A stretch of 64,000 bases of DNA from Chalara sp. BL73 (GCA_918026815.1 CAKJVC010000157.1:62001-126000); one strand, 5' to 3'. Positions 22,196-34,025 are shown, counted from the first letter of the stretch. Made by a program: numbers and translations. The notes: generated by a model from the sequence alone, not told the origin.

Positions 22196-25057
22196 ATGGT
22201 ATACATAAAATCTGTCACTCTCGAGCATCACAACATTCCGTTTGGGATTGGTGAGGCAAGTCCGAGGTTGTCGTGGACATTTGAAAACGAACAACAAGGT
22301 TGGGTTCAGACCTCGTACGAGATCGAGATTAAGCGCGCCGACCTTGGTACCAGAGGATATCGTGTATTCACTTCAGATTCTGTTCTCGTACCATGGCCCG
22401 CAGATGCGCTGAAATCTCGTGAGGTGGCAAATGTTCGAGTAAGAGCAACAGGGGTTCCTGGAGGTACGTTTCCATGCTTGTTTCAATAAAGTCTAACAAA
22501 GCTCTGTTAACCTATTCTATATGGCACTAATTCGTGATCTGAAGGCGTACAGAAAACACAACCTCCCATTGAGGAGCAAACATCCTGGTCGGAATATATC
22601 ACAATCGAAGCTGGTTTGCTCGAGCGTCAAGATTGGACTGTAAGTATTCTCATTGCATGATCTTGTCGTGTACTACTTGGGGAATTTATGTGCTATGCAA
22701 AGCACCACTTCTGAAGAGCATAGAAAAGCTTACATTAACCTCCTGTTCAGTCAGAATTTGTTGCAACTCCGAAGACAGAAGCGGCTAATGGCGCAATCAC
22801 TCCCGCGCTACTACGTAAAACATTTAAAATCAATAAGCAAGTACAGAAGGCTAGACTGTATATAACAGCCCAAGGAGTTTATGAAGCGCAAATCAATGGT
22901 CACCAAGTTGGTGACCAGATTCTTGCTCCAGGATGGACGAGCTACAATTACCATCTGAACTACCAAACTTTCGACGTCAAAGAACTTTTGAGTACTGGAG
23001 ACCAAGTGCTTAATGTAGTACTTGGCGAAGGATGGTTTTGCACAAGACTCGGTTTTGGAGGTGGAAAAAGATGTATATATGGAGATCGACCGGCAATCCT
23101 TGCTCAGCTTGAGATTGCTTTCGTGGATGGGGAGATTCTAACAGTGGGATCAGATGAGACTTGGAAAACATCGACCGGGCCAATCATCTCGTCGGAAATA
23201 TATGATGGGGAGGTTTACGATGCATCTCTGGTGAAGAAAGGATGGAACTCGGTATCGTTCGACGACAAGACCTGGAATTCTGTCGAGGCCGTAGGCTTCC
23301 CTACGTCCAAGATACTCTCACCAAAAGGGCCTCCCGTGCGAAAAATTGAGACTCTTAAGATTAAGGATGCTATTAGATCGCCAACTGGAAAGACAATTCT
23401 CGATTTTGGACAGAACTTGGTCGGGTATCTACAAGTGCGTGTCACTGGCACATTGGGCACCGAGATAGAATTTCAGCATGTTGAAGTGCTCGGCCAACAG
23501 GGGGAATGTGCAACTCGTCCGCTCCGTGATTGTAAAGCCAGAGATACCCTCAGATTGTCAGGCGAAAGCATTGTTTGGGAGCCCAAATTTACCTTCCACG
23601 GCTTTAGATATGTTCAAGTTGTGGGTTGGCCAGAAGGAGAACCTCTCGACATCAAGGCCATTGTTCTGCACACTGACATGGAAGAAACTGGCTCCTTTGA
23701 GTGCTCAAACAGCGATATAAACCAGCTTCATCAAAATATCAAGTGGGGAATGCGAGGCAACTTCCTGAGCATACCGACTGATTGTCCCCAACGTGATGAG
23801 AGACTTGGATGGACAGGCGACATACAGATTTTCTCCCCAACGGCTAGCTTTCTCTATAATACGGCTGGGATGCTTTCAGGCTGGCTTCAGGATCTTGCTG
23901 TCGAACAGATCCAAGACAACGACGGTGTGCCACCTCTTGTGTGCCCCAACATTATCGAAGCAAGCTTTCCAAAAGCACAAGCAGCGTGGGCTGATGCTGT
24001 CATTCTAACACCATATGATCTCTACACCGCCTTTGGTGACGTTAAGATTCTGTCTGACCAGCACGAAAGTATGAAAGTTTGGATAGATAAAGCTCTTCCG
24101 CGAGAGGCGTCTGGTCTATGGAACCCTACTGTCCACCAACTTGGCGACTGGCTTGATCCAGATGCACCTCCTGATGATCCTGCAAAGGGAAAGACCGACC
24201 CACATCTCGTTGCAAATGCGTATCTGGCCCGTATTACGCAAACAATGGCGAAGATTTCCAAAATCTTGGGTCTCCAGGATGATTACGACCATTACACGAA
24301 GGAAGCAGAGCGTATCACTGCCGCCTTCCGGGACGAATATGTCACCAAGAGTGGCAGACTCGCCCCGGATACAATGACGTCTCTCTCACTGGCGCTATCT
24401 CTTAATCTTCTGGGAGATTCCAAGGCGTCTGAAGCAGCAGCGAAACGCCTCGTTACGTTGGTGCGCTCTTCCGCTTTTAAAATTGGAACAGGATTCGTCG
24501 GCACTCCACTCATACTGCCAGTGCTGGTAGCAGCAGGTTATCCACAAGTTGCATATCGAATGCTACTTGAAAAGAAGTGCCCAAGTTGGCTATATCCAAT
24601 CACCATGGGCGCAACGACTATGTGGGAGCGTTGGGATAGCATGTTACCCAACGGGAAGATAAATCCTGGATCCATGACTTCCTTCAACCACTATGCTCTT
24701 GGTTCTGTTGGTGCATTCCTGCATGGTACTCTAGGCGGAATATCGCCGAAGGAGCCGGGATGGAAGGTTGTTAGAGTCGAGCCTGTTCCTGGAGGGGGGG
24801 TTACCTGGGCCAAAGTCGCATTTAGAGGGCCGTATGGCCAGGTACGGTGCGAATGGGAAGTGAAGGATGGAGAATTCACGATCGAGATCTTGATACCGCC
24901 AAATTCAAAGGCAGAAGTCAAGTTACCGGGACAGCAGGATATCAAAAGTGCTGGTAGTGGGAGGCACAGGTGGTCGCTGGACTATGAGGAAGGTGACTGG
25001 CCAACGGCGCTTCGTGATCCGTTCTCACCTCCTCCAGATGAAGGAGATCCCGTATAA
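22196..25057 (+). CDS. glycoside hydrolase family 78 alpha-L-rhamnosidase, no signal peptide
   Basis: Exons 22196-22463, 22545-22639 and 22751-25057 give 889 aa, the normal length for fungal GH78. The start MVYIKSVTLEHHN has no signal sequence, so the enzyme is predicted cytosolic. Order of domains: N-terminal beta domain (GIGEASPRLSWTFE), Bac_rhamnosid_N (ARLYITAQGVYEAQINGHQV, LAPGWTSYNYHLNYQTFDV), concanavalin-like domain (ILDFGQNLVGYLQVRV, FTFHGFRYVQV), the (alpha/alpha)6 barrel with the acid-bearing motif DCPQRDERLGWTGD, and MTSFNHYALGSVGAFLHGTLGG near the end. It removes terminal alpha-L-rhamnose from flavonoid or pectin-derived glycosides, releasing L-rhamnose. A run of seven G at 24794-24800 encodes GGV. 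No transporter or other rhamnose-pathway gene is adjacent. Confidence 0.93.
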
Positions 25058-26296
25058 ACAGTTCTCTTTGCGGGTAGCACAACTCGGGTAATCTACCTTT
25101 AGATTTCTTTTTAGTTGATAAGATAACACGCAGTGCATATCGAGGCCCTTCGAAATTTCTACCATATGCGAAATTTTATATTCAGACTTGCATTATTACC
25201 TACCTTATACAAGGGCAAGACAATTCTCTCAGCTATCCTCACTGGTGACATAGGATGGGAGGAGATATCTTTCCTCCAAACCCGCTTGAGAGGGCTTTAG
25301 GTTGTTGCTAAGGATACCTTTAAACTCACGAGTACAAGGTAAAACACAATGATGTAAGTGATTATCGTGGGACTTGAACTCTGAGCCTCAGACCTCCCAG
25401 ATCTGCATTCTGACCAACTAAGCCAAACAACCCTTCCCTACCTTTTTTTGTAAAGGAAATCTGATCATTCAACATACCGTCACAGCAAAGGGTGGGATTA
25501 CGATAGCGAGTCGTTTTTTGCCCAGACAGATATATTATGAAGGCCAACCTAACCCATGAATCATATGGCGAGCGTGAGTTCCAGTAAGAATAACAACCGC
25601 ATACTGACAAGTGCAGCCACTTGCCCTTGCCAAAAGAGGTAACTTGTCAATAAGAGATTTGAAAGAGAACCCACCGACCGCCTACATAAGCTCACGAAGC
25701 ACAAGTGACATTAGTTCCGTAAAAAAATATGTCATAACATCAAAAGACTCATTGTAATAAAGGATGCCAATTCGACAAGCCCTACCTAAGGTGTGCTAAG
25801 GAGGAAAGCTAGTTGTGCGATTGGCTGCTTGTAGCACCTAGTGAAGAAGCGTTGCTGCTAATTACAACCACCAATCAAGCCTCCTTGACCGTAATATAAT
25901 AAAGTTTTTGTTGCATATCGCACAAAAATTAATTAAGAGTTTTTGCTCTCGAAGATTATCAAGGGGGGTTTGCTTCGCTTAGCACGTTGCACAGCTAAGC
26001 TGACTACCCACACACTCGAGCCAACACTACCAATTTTCTCTTCCTTATTCGCGCAAGAATAAGGGCAGAACAATTCGGATATTTCTAGCATTGGTGAGAG
26101 ACATGGGGAGACCCTGTAGATATATTTTGAATAAGAATCATAGTGATATACAACTTTTGAAATTTGGGTATTTTGCCCTCGCTTTGCCTCTCATAAGAAT
26201 GCACCACTAGGTATCACACGAATTACAAATTATCCCCGCTAAAGTGCAACTACTCAACTCAACCCATACACTTGTGTACACATCCTCAGATACCGC
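25058..26296. other. gene-free stretch with SINE-like element
   Basis: Holds a tRNA-derived element on the minus strand (own entry) and, near 26055-26110, a second segment similar to its distal part: both read AAGGGCA(A/G)(G/A)ACAATTC followed ~20 bp later by A(C/T)TGGTGA and an ACAT/CAT-G-rich stretch. Otherwise AT-rich, with no gene seen. Confidence 0.4.
25205..25440 (-). mobile_element. tRNA-derived SINE-like element
   Basis: On the minus strand a tRNA-like head begins near 25430. Box A TGGCTTAGTTGG (25414-25425) fits TRGCNNAGYNGG exactly, and box B AGTTCAAGTCC (25370-25380) differs from GGTTCAANTCC at one base. The 45-bp start-to-start spacing is right for a pol III internal promoter. 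An anticodon-like arm CAGAT-CTGGGAG-GTCTG lies between. The acceptor and T stems do not pair (the T stem has three mismatches, and no ACAACCC is found to close GGGTTGT), so it is not a working tRNA. The downstream ~160 bp is a non-tRNA tail of unknown limits. A decayed tRNA pseudogene is the alternative. Confidence 0.45.
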
Positions 26297-26946
26297 TCAT
26301 GCAGTCATTGTAGGAGGTGCCTGATACCCCTGAGTCGCAGCAATGCTCTGTCTCCCTATGATCTCCTTCTCTTGCTGCACCAGGACACAGCATCCGCAGA
26401 AAGCGGAAAAGAGACAGTCCTCAAGCTGATTGCCCTTGATATTATACTTCTCTCGAATCTCCCCACGCTTGAAGAAGGTGAGTCTAATATACTGTTAGCA
26501 TAACTCTGTAATAGTCAACAGAAGGAGAACATACATCCAACTCAGACCACAGCAGTATTGAGCACCCGCAAAGATAAGACAGTCATTATTGATGCGCTCG
26601 TATCCTTGGAGGCTTGGATTTCGGAGCCGCTCTTGCTGCTTGCCATAGGTGAACCAGGGGCAGAATGTGGTTTTCAGACCTATGTATTTATGTCAATTTT
26701 CTAGCTTTGGAGATAGTGAGATAACACATATAGTGGTTACACAGGTGAGCGATCCGTGGTTGGCAACAAATGATCGTGAAAGGACTTACATAAGTGATTG
26801 TTTGCGGCGATGCCACCATCAAGACAGCCAAACACTTCGTGGCTCCATTCCTCGGATCCAGTGACCACTTTGTAGGAGGGTGTCTCCTTTGGCGCGGGTT
26901 GCTGAGTGACCGGGGCGCTTTGTTGCTCTTGCTTGATATCCGTCAT
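26297..26946 (-). CDS. PLAC8-family Cys-rich protein
   Basis: Exons 26790-26946, 26535-26679 and 26297-26483 give 162 aa. The N-terminus is Gln/Pro-rich (TDIKQEQQSAPVTQQPAP). The PLAC8 core follows: EWSHEVFGCLDGG, then CLKTTFCPWFTYGK right after the first splice, NNDCLIFAGAQYCCGLSW, FFKRGEIREKYNIKGNQLED, and CLFSAFCGCCVLVQQEKEI. These are the paired Cys segments that place PLAC8 proteins at the membrane. Plant and fungal members are linked with cadmium resistance, cell size and calcium influx. The role here is not known. Confidence 0.9.
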
Positions 26947-27694
26947 TGTGAATTAAGGTGTATGAGATATTAGGTCAAAGAATAGGATAATAGCAAAGTG
27001 CTAGAAGTGATTTGGAAAGAAGCTACAACGACGAGAAGTGACTGAAGGATGATCGTAGAATGAGACGAATCTATATTTACAAAGGAGATAGCCACCTAGC
27101 TTTATAATAATCTCATTATTGGGAGAAGAAACCGTTGTTCAGCCCAAGCTATCAGGAACACCCAATCACAATCTTACAACAAAGCTCAATTTGTATCCGT
27201 CCAGTCGCATCAATGAGGAGCACTTTTGAGTCCGTGTCACACGGGAGAACTTTATGAAGGTTGCCTTGCAAGATGCCCAAACGACAACCACGTCCCCGCA
27301 AAACCTAAGACATTCTGACCTTTAAGCTTCACCAATCTCGCTCCATAGGGACGGGAAGATGTACAGTCATGAAAATGTTTCCGCTTTCAGCCTCAGTAAA
27401 AATTCCAACCAGCGAGGCCCTGCAGCTGAAATTTGTGGCGTTAGTCCTGCCATTTTTAACTTTAAAATATACGGGGTATGAGGTCTTGGCCAAATTGATG
27501 GCTTACTTGCATGATGATCCCGTAAAGTCTGTTCTGTTATCTCCGATGTAAATTTGCGTTTCATAGGTGTTCCAACATATGGGGAGCTATCGAAGTTTGC
27601 CTGGATTTATCACGAGAAGAATTCTGACATCAGACTATCTCAAAAATAACCCAGAGTTTCGGGCTTCTGAGAAGCATACGTCAAACAAGTACAA
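26947..27694. other. gene-free stretch
   Basis: Promoter of the PLAC8 gene (AT-rich, TATATTTAC near 27072) and the 3' flank of NAT4. ORFs at 27367-27564 are small and overlap on both strands. Nothing else seen. Confidence 0.4.
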
Positions 27695-28539
27695 TTATGG
27701 AATTTCATCGGAAACCGGCTTGCTCAAGATAATATAGTCGACTTCAACCTTGGTACCATTTCTCAGAATTCGTGGCTTAGGAGAATACTCATCTTTCTCA
27801 AATCCCAGTTTTCCATAGAATCGAATGCCCCTATCATTGGAGAGGAAGCAAGTGAGCATAATCTTTGACGTTCTAGGTATCTTTGTGCCGACGACATCGA
27901 GATGCTTCATAAGAACGGATCCTAGCCCGGTGCTGGAGGCTACGCTCAGTACATTTACTAGAATTAAGGAACAAAGACGACTGACCCTTGTAAAGTCGGA
28001 GACAGGTGTATCTCATAACAGTAGATTACCGGATAATCGTCTTCATATGTAGGCATGAAGGAGACAAATCCATGGACCTGACTGTCAGATCTAACAAGCA
28101 GGTATTTGAGGTCTAAGAGCTTCATCTCCTTTTTCTTTGCCTTTGGCTTCCAGCCGTCTTTGGAATTCTTGTAGTCTCCTAGACTGGTCTCTTCGATAAG
28201 ATGGAAGCATGCCTCGAAATCGGGCTTTGAGAGTTCTGTAGCTGGGACAACAGCAATCTCATACTGAACTTGAGTCTTTGGATGAGTCCAGCTTCTCCAC
28301 TCTGAGCTGGAGACAAAGCAGGGTTAGCTTTTGAGAGAGGAAAGAAAAGGTAGAACTTCTGAGCAAATAATCCTTTGATACCATACATTTAGGACACAAT
28401 GTGATAGTGAATCTTTCTGAAGCAACGACATAATGGTTGTAAACCCAACGACAACTTACCTTTGTGGCATGTAGTTCTTCACAAATGAGTCTAGTGGCTC
28501 AGAATTCGCCATATCAATTGGATCCTCTGGCTGTGTCAT
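27695..28539 (-). CDS. NAT4: histone N-alpha-acetyltransferase Nat4/Naa40 (GNAT)
   Basis: Exons 28460-28539, 27986-28306 and 27695-27932 give 212 aa. The GNAT fold carries Naa40 signatures: ACFHLIEETSLGDYKNSKDGW, FVSFMPTYEDDYPVIYCYEIH, LSPTLQGTGLGSVLMKHLD (acetyl-CoA Q/RxxGxG loop formed across the second splice site) and MLTCFLSNDRGIRFYGKLGF. Nat4 acetylates the N-terminal Ser of histones H4 and H2A. The second intron uses a late acceptor (CTCCAG, 27933-27938); an earlier TAG at 27939 would break the frame. It is divergent from the LYRM2-like gene 184 bp away. Confidence 0.9.
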
Positions 28540-28723
28540 TTTGAGGATTTACAAATTGCGTGAGATGTGTTGTAAACTGATACAGAAGGCGCGTTTCTGA
28601 CGCGACTGGTGAACCTGGTCACATGCATGCGGCCGCTTGCACCAGAAATCGGCATTGTCCAATTTATTCAACGGCCGCCTTGAGTATACCAGTTTCTTCA
28701 ATATATAAACACCGATTCTTGCC
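28540..28723. promoter_or_regulatory. short divergent promoter, NAT4 / LYRM2-like
   Basis: A 184-bp head-to-head gap. It includes AATATATAAACACC about 25 bp upstream of the LYRM2-like ATG and a GCGGCCGC site near 28630. Co-expression of the two genes is inferred only from the spacing. Confidence 0.4.
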
Positions 28724-29183
28724 ATGATTATACCACGGTCGCTCATTCTCAATCGCACATACGCAACTGCAGCTAACCGCCCGAGTCGTCTTGGGAAAAC
28801 CATTGGACTCGATCATGTTCGTCCCCTTCAATTGTCCCGTCTTACAAAACATGCAGCCGTTTTATTTTGGGTCTGACAAATGTTAATCTTAAATGGACGA
28901 AACAGTTCCTGCAAAGAGCAAAAGCGCTGGCTTTGTGGAGGTCCATTGTCAGGGGATGCAGAAGGATTGATGACCCAAGGACGAGGGAAGAAATGCTGGG
29001 TTTTGCAAGGGAAGAGTTCAAGAGGAATAAGACAGTTGAGGATATTGTGCGTCAGACTTCTTAGAAAAACCGGGGGTTGAAATGCCACACTAACGCAGTT
29101 CTTCGCAGTCACAGATTCGCTACTTGATATCAACTGGCAAGACGCAGTGGGACACATGGGAAAGGTATATTGATGGTTTATGA
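28724..29183 (+). CDS. mitochondrial LYR-motif protein, LYRM2-like
   Basis: Exons 28724-28816, 28906-29046 and 29109-29183 give 102 aa. The first 31 residues are a mitochondrial presequence (MIIPRSLILNRTYATAAN: Arg-rich, no acids). Then LDHFLQRAKALALWRSIVRG (LYR motif present as LWR), a second helix DPRTREEMLGFAREEFKRNK matching LYRM2, and a C-terminal helix QIRYLISTGKTQWDTWERYI. LYR proteins bind acyl-ACP and help assemble respiratory complexes; LYRM2 has been tied to complex I. Intron 1 has an unusual donor (GTTCGT) and intron 2 has GTGCGT with a clear CACTAAC branch point. The protein is antisense to a 145-codon chance ORF. Confidence 0.85.
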
Positions 29184-29383
29184 CACAAATTCCCTTTAGC
29201 TCGCCATCCCACTTGTTGTGACTGTGAGATTTCCATACACCATGAACCTGAAATGTTATCCTCAAACGCCGTCCCGTGCAAATTTATGATCTGTACTTAT
29301 ACAATCCATCCTCTAGACAAATGCTGGGTTCGTTTCGGCGATGGTATCTTATCTCCAACGCAATTCCTTCTAACACCACACCA

Positions 29384-29768
29384 TTATTTCCCCTGTCGTT
29401 GCTTATGCTTCGGGTTCAGCGAACATATGATATAGACAGAGCTTGGTCCTTTCTTCCCACCCTTCCTTCTAACGCTCTGTATCAATGATTAGCATCCATC
29501 CGTTCTCTCACTGTCACATCGAGATTCCTCATACCTTACAACCCTCACATAGCTTCTTCACTGAACTCCGGACCTTCATTCCCCTAATCTGCCCAATCTG
29601 ATCCGCAATGCTTCGTTGTGCCACACCAGCCCCGTTCAGTCCAACCCCGCGAAGCGTATTTGTGTTCGACTGTGGCATGAAGGAAGAAAAACATCTTGTA
29701 GGAGCAGATGCAAAGGACGGGCGAAAGAGCATTCGCGCTGTGCGCAGGAACGTGGTCGCGAGAATCAT
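29384..29768 (-). CDS. mitochondrial large-subunit ribosomal protein bL36m
   Basis: Exons 29535-29768 and 29384-29476 give 108 aa. The ~63-residue N-terminal part is a presequence (MILATTFLRTARMLFRPSFA). The mature L36 reads MKVRSSVKKLCEGCK, is spliced, then SVRRKGGKKGPSSVYIICSL and NPKHKQRQGK. The zinc ribbon CxxC...C-x4-H is complete. It converges with the LYRM2-like gene 200 bp away. The intron lies exactly after CEGCK, and without the splice the protein would lose half of its zinc site. Confidence 0.92.
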
Positions 29769-30467
29769 GGTTCTGTTGAGAGTTTGTTTGAGTCGTTAGG
29801 TAAGTCATGACCTCAGGAGCATCGAATTGAAGTTATCGCTAGATTTCGAGATTTTGTGGCCTGAAAAGTCAGGTCACTCTCAGATGTAGCCAACCAGAAG
29901 AGTATTTTAGCATCTCGACGAATCACGGCTCAGTAATGCAGATCTCTAATAGTTTGTTTGTGAAGTCATAAAAATCCAGTTGCATCGAACAATCAACCTT
30001 TAAATGTTCTTAATAACTTTGGAGACATTGACAAACTGCGGCGGCAGCATAGAATGGTTTTGCTTAACGGTCAGCCTAGATCACGGCCTTCTCTTGTTAT
30101 ACTCTTCTAAGTTGTAATCCAAGTTCAAAGAGCGTATGGCATCAGTGCCGTGAGCTGAACACATTGAAATGGCATACTTCATAGCCGGATGTGAACTGAG
30201 GGTTATTGCTGTGCCTTCTCTAATCCTAAACTGATATCAGAAAGTTTGACCTCTAGTCCAGATGCCTTGAGGAAAGTGAATATTCAAGTCTTGAGACCTT
30301 CCGTATTACGAGGCTAAAGATTTTGCATTTTTGCACAACTTTATACCTATCATTTTGTCTATACACTAAATAAGACCACCAACTCCTTGCTACTTCTTTG
30401 AAGCCGAGCGAATGTCCCCTTTAAAAATAATGCGAACTCCTATGTCCATATATACAGAGATTTAGCC
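29769..30467. other. gene-free stretch
   Basis: Promoter of bL36m (near end) and 3' flank of threonine dehydratase. No ORF with family similarity, no RNA gene seen. Confidence 0.4.
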
Positions 30468-32227
30468 TTAAGACCTCAAGAATGTGTCGAAGACTTTTGA
30501 TTTTGTGCAATCTTCCCATGGATACCCGATGCGGTTTAGGAAACTCTCAAGCTCCTTCAGCTCGTCATCTGGGCACAGTATCCCTGTGAGAACTTTCCCG
30601 ATGTCTGATCCTGCGTTTCGGTATTGGAACAAGGAAATGTTGTATCTCGGTCTTAGAGTAGTAAGGAACTTCTCCAACGCACCAGGCCGTTCAGGGAAGC
30701 TAAACATGTATAATCGTTCATTCGCTACATCTGAGCGACCCCCAACCATGTATCGTATATGAGATTTGGCAAGCTCGTCTCCTGAGAGATCAGTGACTGC
30801 CATGCCTTCATTAGAGATACGGTTCAGTAGAGAAGCAAGCTCTTCTTCGCGCTGAGAAGCTGGAGAAGTCAGTGATACTCCAATGAGCACATTGGCCACA
30901 GCATTAGTAGCATATCTGTAAGAAAACTCCGTGCAGTTGTGGGGAAGCACAGTCTTAATAAGCTCAAAGAAAGCCCCTGGCCTTTCCGGAATGGTCACCG
31001 CAAATAATGCTTCCTTCCTCTGTCCAAGAGCGGCGCGCTCAGCCACAAACCGTAACCGGTCGAAGTTCATGTTCGCGCCTGAAGCAATGGCTACCAAGTT
31101 ACGTTTTGTGTCTGGAGAAGGATTTGCTGCAACCCATTTCTTGAGACCAGCTAATGCAAGAGCTCCAGCTGGCTCGACGATGGACCGTGTATCACCAAAG
31201 ATATCATCAATAGCTGCACACGTTTCGTCGGTGGTAACCTGGACCATCTCATCAACTACTTCTTGGCAGATTCTGAAAGTCTCCACACCAGTTGTTTTGA
31301 CAGCTGCTCCATCAGCGAATAGTCCAACATCCTTCAACAATACTCTGGATCCCTTAGCAAGAGACTGGGTCATAGCATTCGCATCATATGTTTCGACCCC
31401 TATGATCTTGACGTGTGGTGCGATGCGTTTAATGAAAACTCCGATACCGGCAATAAGCCCACCACCTCCGACACAACAGAATATAGCTTCAACGTTTTTG
31501 AGATTGGTTTGTCGAGATATTTCTAACCCAATAGTTCCTTGACCAGCAATAACATAAGGATCGTCAAACGGTGGGATATTCGTTAGGTCGTGTACCTTCT
31601 CCAATCTTCCGCACTCGTCTTTCGCAGCATCAAAGTCCGCACCATGTAGTACAACAGAACCCCCTAGTCGGCTAACGTTATGGTGTTTGATACTTGGTGT
31701 ACCTTCTGGCATGACAATAGTCGCAGGTATCTTGAGTTTGCGAGCGGAATATGCCACTCCTTGCGCATGATTCCCCGCAGAGCACGCAATAACACCTTTC
31801 CAGCACTTCTTTGGGTCCAGATGTGCCATCTTATTGTATGCGCCTCTCAACTTGAAGCTGAACACTGGCTGAAGATCCTCTCTTTTCAATAACACCTTGC
31901 ATTCTAACCTATTGCTTAAGTTGACTGCATGAGTCAGAGGAGTTTCGTCCACCACATCGTAGACGCGAGAACTCAAGATGAGTTTCAGATACTAGTTGTG
32001 TTAGCAGAAGCTCTTTTGAGACATAAAGATTTCTATACGTCGGGATAGCCAGTTGGCAGTAAGTCCTCCTCAGGAACTATGTTTTGAACCTTGCGCTTTG
32101 GAGTCGAGCTCGGCGGTGAAGGGTTGCTGGAGTACTCTGTTAAAGACAAGGAATTGAGTTTCAAACTTGGTGTTCTAGGCCGAGAAGAAGTTCCATTGGT
32201 ATGTGTACCATTCTCCATGTCCGGCAT
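30468..32227 (-). CDS. ILV1: threonine dehydratase (first step of isoleucine synthesis)
   Basis: Exons 32039-32227 and 30468-31991 give 570 aa (yeast Ilv1 is 576). The PLP enzyme deaminates L-threonine to 2-oxobutanoate in mitochondria and is feedback-inhibited by isoleucine. Seen: [20 protein letters not shown] across the splice, [19 protein letters not shown] (PLP Lys), [13 protein letters not shown], phosphate loop [12 protein letters not shown], and two C-terminal ACT-like regulatory domains ([17 protein letters not shown] and [18 protein letters not shown]). Start: [12 protein letters not shown] is the first ATG in the open frame. The frame continues upstream without ATG to about 32344 with basic, Ser-rich sequence (SSSKLLKHRTAIGVVNK) that would suit a presequence, so an upstream spliced start is possible. 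Confidence 0.93.
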
Positions 32228-32482
32228 CTTGTTAACGACGCCAATTGCTGTTCGATGTTTTAGCAATTTGGATGAACTCTGACTCTTATACTTCCCAGGC
32301 CGTGGTGGGGGTCTTTTGCTCTGTGAAATTTTGACAGGGGTCACCTTGCTCGGATGTACCTGCCCTTGATGCCGCCGTTTACCTCACCACGCTTCGTACG
32401 CATCAACACCCGCAAGACATGTAGTTGTCAATCACTTCTTGTCCGTTTCAAAATCGCGATTTTCGAATAATATAGTTTCAAG
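32228..32482. promoter_or_regulatory. short divergent promoter, ILV1 / RCF1
   Basis: At most 255 bp between the two ATGs. If ILV1 starts further upstream (see that entry) the shared promoter is only ~140 bp. No clear Gcn4 (TGACTCA) site was seen. Confidence 0.35.
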
Positions 32483-33181
32483 ATGTCTTCACCACTACCA
32501 TCATCCTTTGACGGGGACACGTACGTCTTTGCCTATCAAACAAATTTCTCCAAAAAAAATTAATTAAGATCATACCACTGATGCTAACCCTTTCACAGCG
32601 AATTTTATGAGGAGAATCGCTGGCAGAAGCTCACCCGCCGCATACGTGAGGAGCCGCTTATTCCAATCGGAGTCGCTCTTACTTGTGCTGCTCTCTACGG
32701 CGCCACAAAATCTATTCGCGCTGGCGACCATAATCGCACTCAGCGCATGTTTCGTGCCCGTATCCTCGCCCAGGGTTTCACCATAGTAGCTATGCTGGCA
32801 GGTAGCATGTATTGGCAATCAGATCGGGAGAAGAGAAAAGTGTTTGAGGGTCTGCTGGAAGAGAAGAAGGCTAAAGAGAAGCAAGAAGCGTGGATTCGAG
32901 AGTTAGAGGCCAGAGACGAGGAGGAACGGCAGTTACGGGAGGCTATGAAGAGAAGGCGGGCAAGAGGCGAGAAAGGGATTATGACAGAATTGAAGGATGG
33001 GGAAACAAGGGCTGCTGTCAGGAAGGCAGTGGAGGAATCAAAAGCTGCGGCGGAGAAGACCATTGCGAAAGATAGCAAGTTAGAACCCACGCCAGCTGTA
33101 GCTCCTCCACCGAGCGATCCGGGACAAAAGAGCAGCGGTATATTAGCATCAGTGCAAGGTTTGATTTGGGGGAAGAAATAA
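32483..33181 (+). CDS. RCF1: HIG1-domain respiratory supercomplex factor 1
   Basis: Exons 32483-32520 and 32599-33181 give 206 aa. The first exon encodes 12 residues (MSSPLPSSFDGD). The HIG1 domain follows: EEPLIPIGVALTCAALYGA (helix 1), the signature QRMFRARILAQ fitting (Q/I)x3(R/H)xRx3Q, and GFTIVAMLAGSMYW (helix 2). A long charged coiled coil (~residues 90-165) and a Pro-rich tail follow. Rcf1 sits in the inner mitochondrial membrane and helps assemble cytochrome c oxidase and III-IV supercomplexes. Confidence 0.93.
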
Positions 33182-34025
33182 AATCTGCATCAGCATTCCC
33201 GGGAGTTAGGCAAAGGCACTAGGCGTTCAGGCATATTAGGCACCTGGAGGATTGTACACATTATTTGTATGGTGAACTGTACACTATTATGTGTGGAATT
33301 GTAAATATCTCAACTAAGCCATGTCAATAATCTCTTCTATATATGTGCAATCAATTCTATATATGTCTTAGTGATTTAGACAGAGTTTGGTATATTCAAA
33401 AATTCCAAAATTGGACCAGCTCAGTCGTAAACCATACTTTTTGCTTGAACACAGAGAGGCGATCTGCGAACAAGAGAGTTTCATTGACGACACACATAAG
33501 AGAGACGTAAGCTTCAAGGTAGAGGAGACAATTGCTTTCTCCCGCAATATGAGCATCCACAAGAGCACAAAACATCAAATGTCATCCGCCGCGGGCAAAG
33601 AATGACCAACCATGTGTCGAAACACCCGTCGTGAACATCACGCAATCAGAAACAGCCAAGCACGCAAAGAGCGGAGAATACGTATATAAATACATGACAG
33701 TATGGCCAAGATGTTCTTATCGATGGCCAATGATTTTAAATATAGCATAGCGAAGGAGCCTCGGCTTCAAATACATGTTAAACAAAGCTTAAGACTACGT
33801 AGACCCCTTCTGTGGTTGTAGTAGATGCCAAGAAGCTGCGTAGTGGAAGAGATCATGATGGGACCAGGTTCAGACCAAAAAAGACGAACTCAGAAACGTC
33901 TTTCCTGACATCGAGCTATCCAATCTACAATAATATGAGCTTATCTATCCATGCTCCCGCCGATGCTCCGTATTGCCCAAGAACTCCATAATCCGTTATA
34001 ATACTAGTCTTCATGTTCACGTCAT
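33182..34025. other. gene-free stretch
   Basis: 3' flanks of two converging genes. A small plus ORF (33387-33605) is unsupported. Nothing else seen. Confidence 0.4.

Noticed and set aside
25362..25610. Possible functional tRNA gene on the minus strand
   Set aside because: Box A and B fit but acceptor and T stems do not pair and the anticodon-like triplet would be GGG; kept as SINE-like.
28828..29265. 145-codon minus-strand ORF
   Set aside because: Antisense shadow of the spliced LYRM2-like gene, which has clear family motifs.
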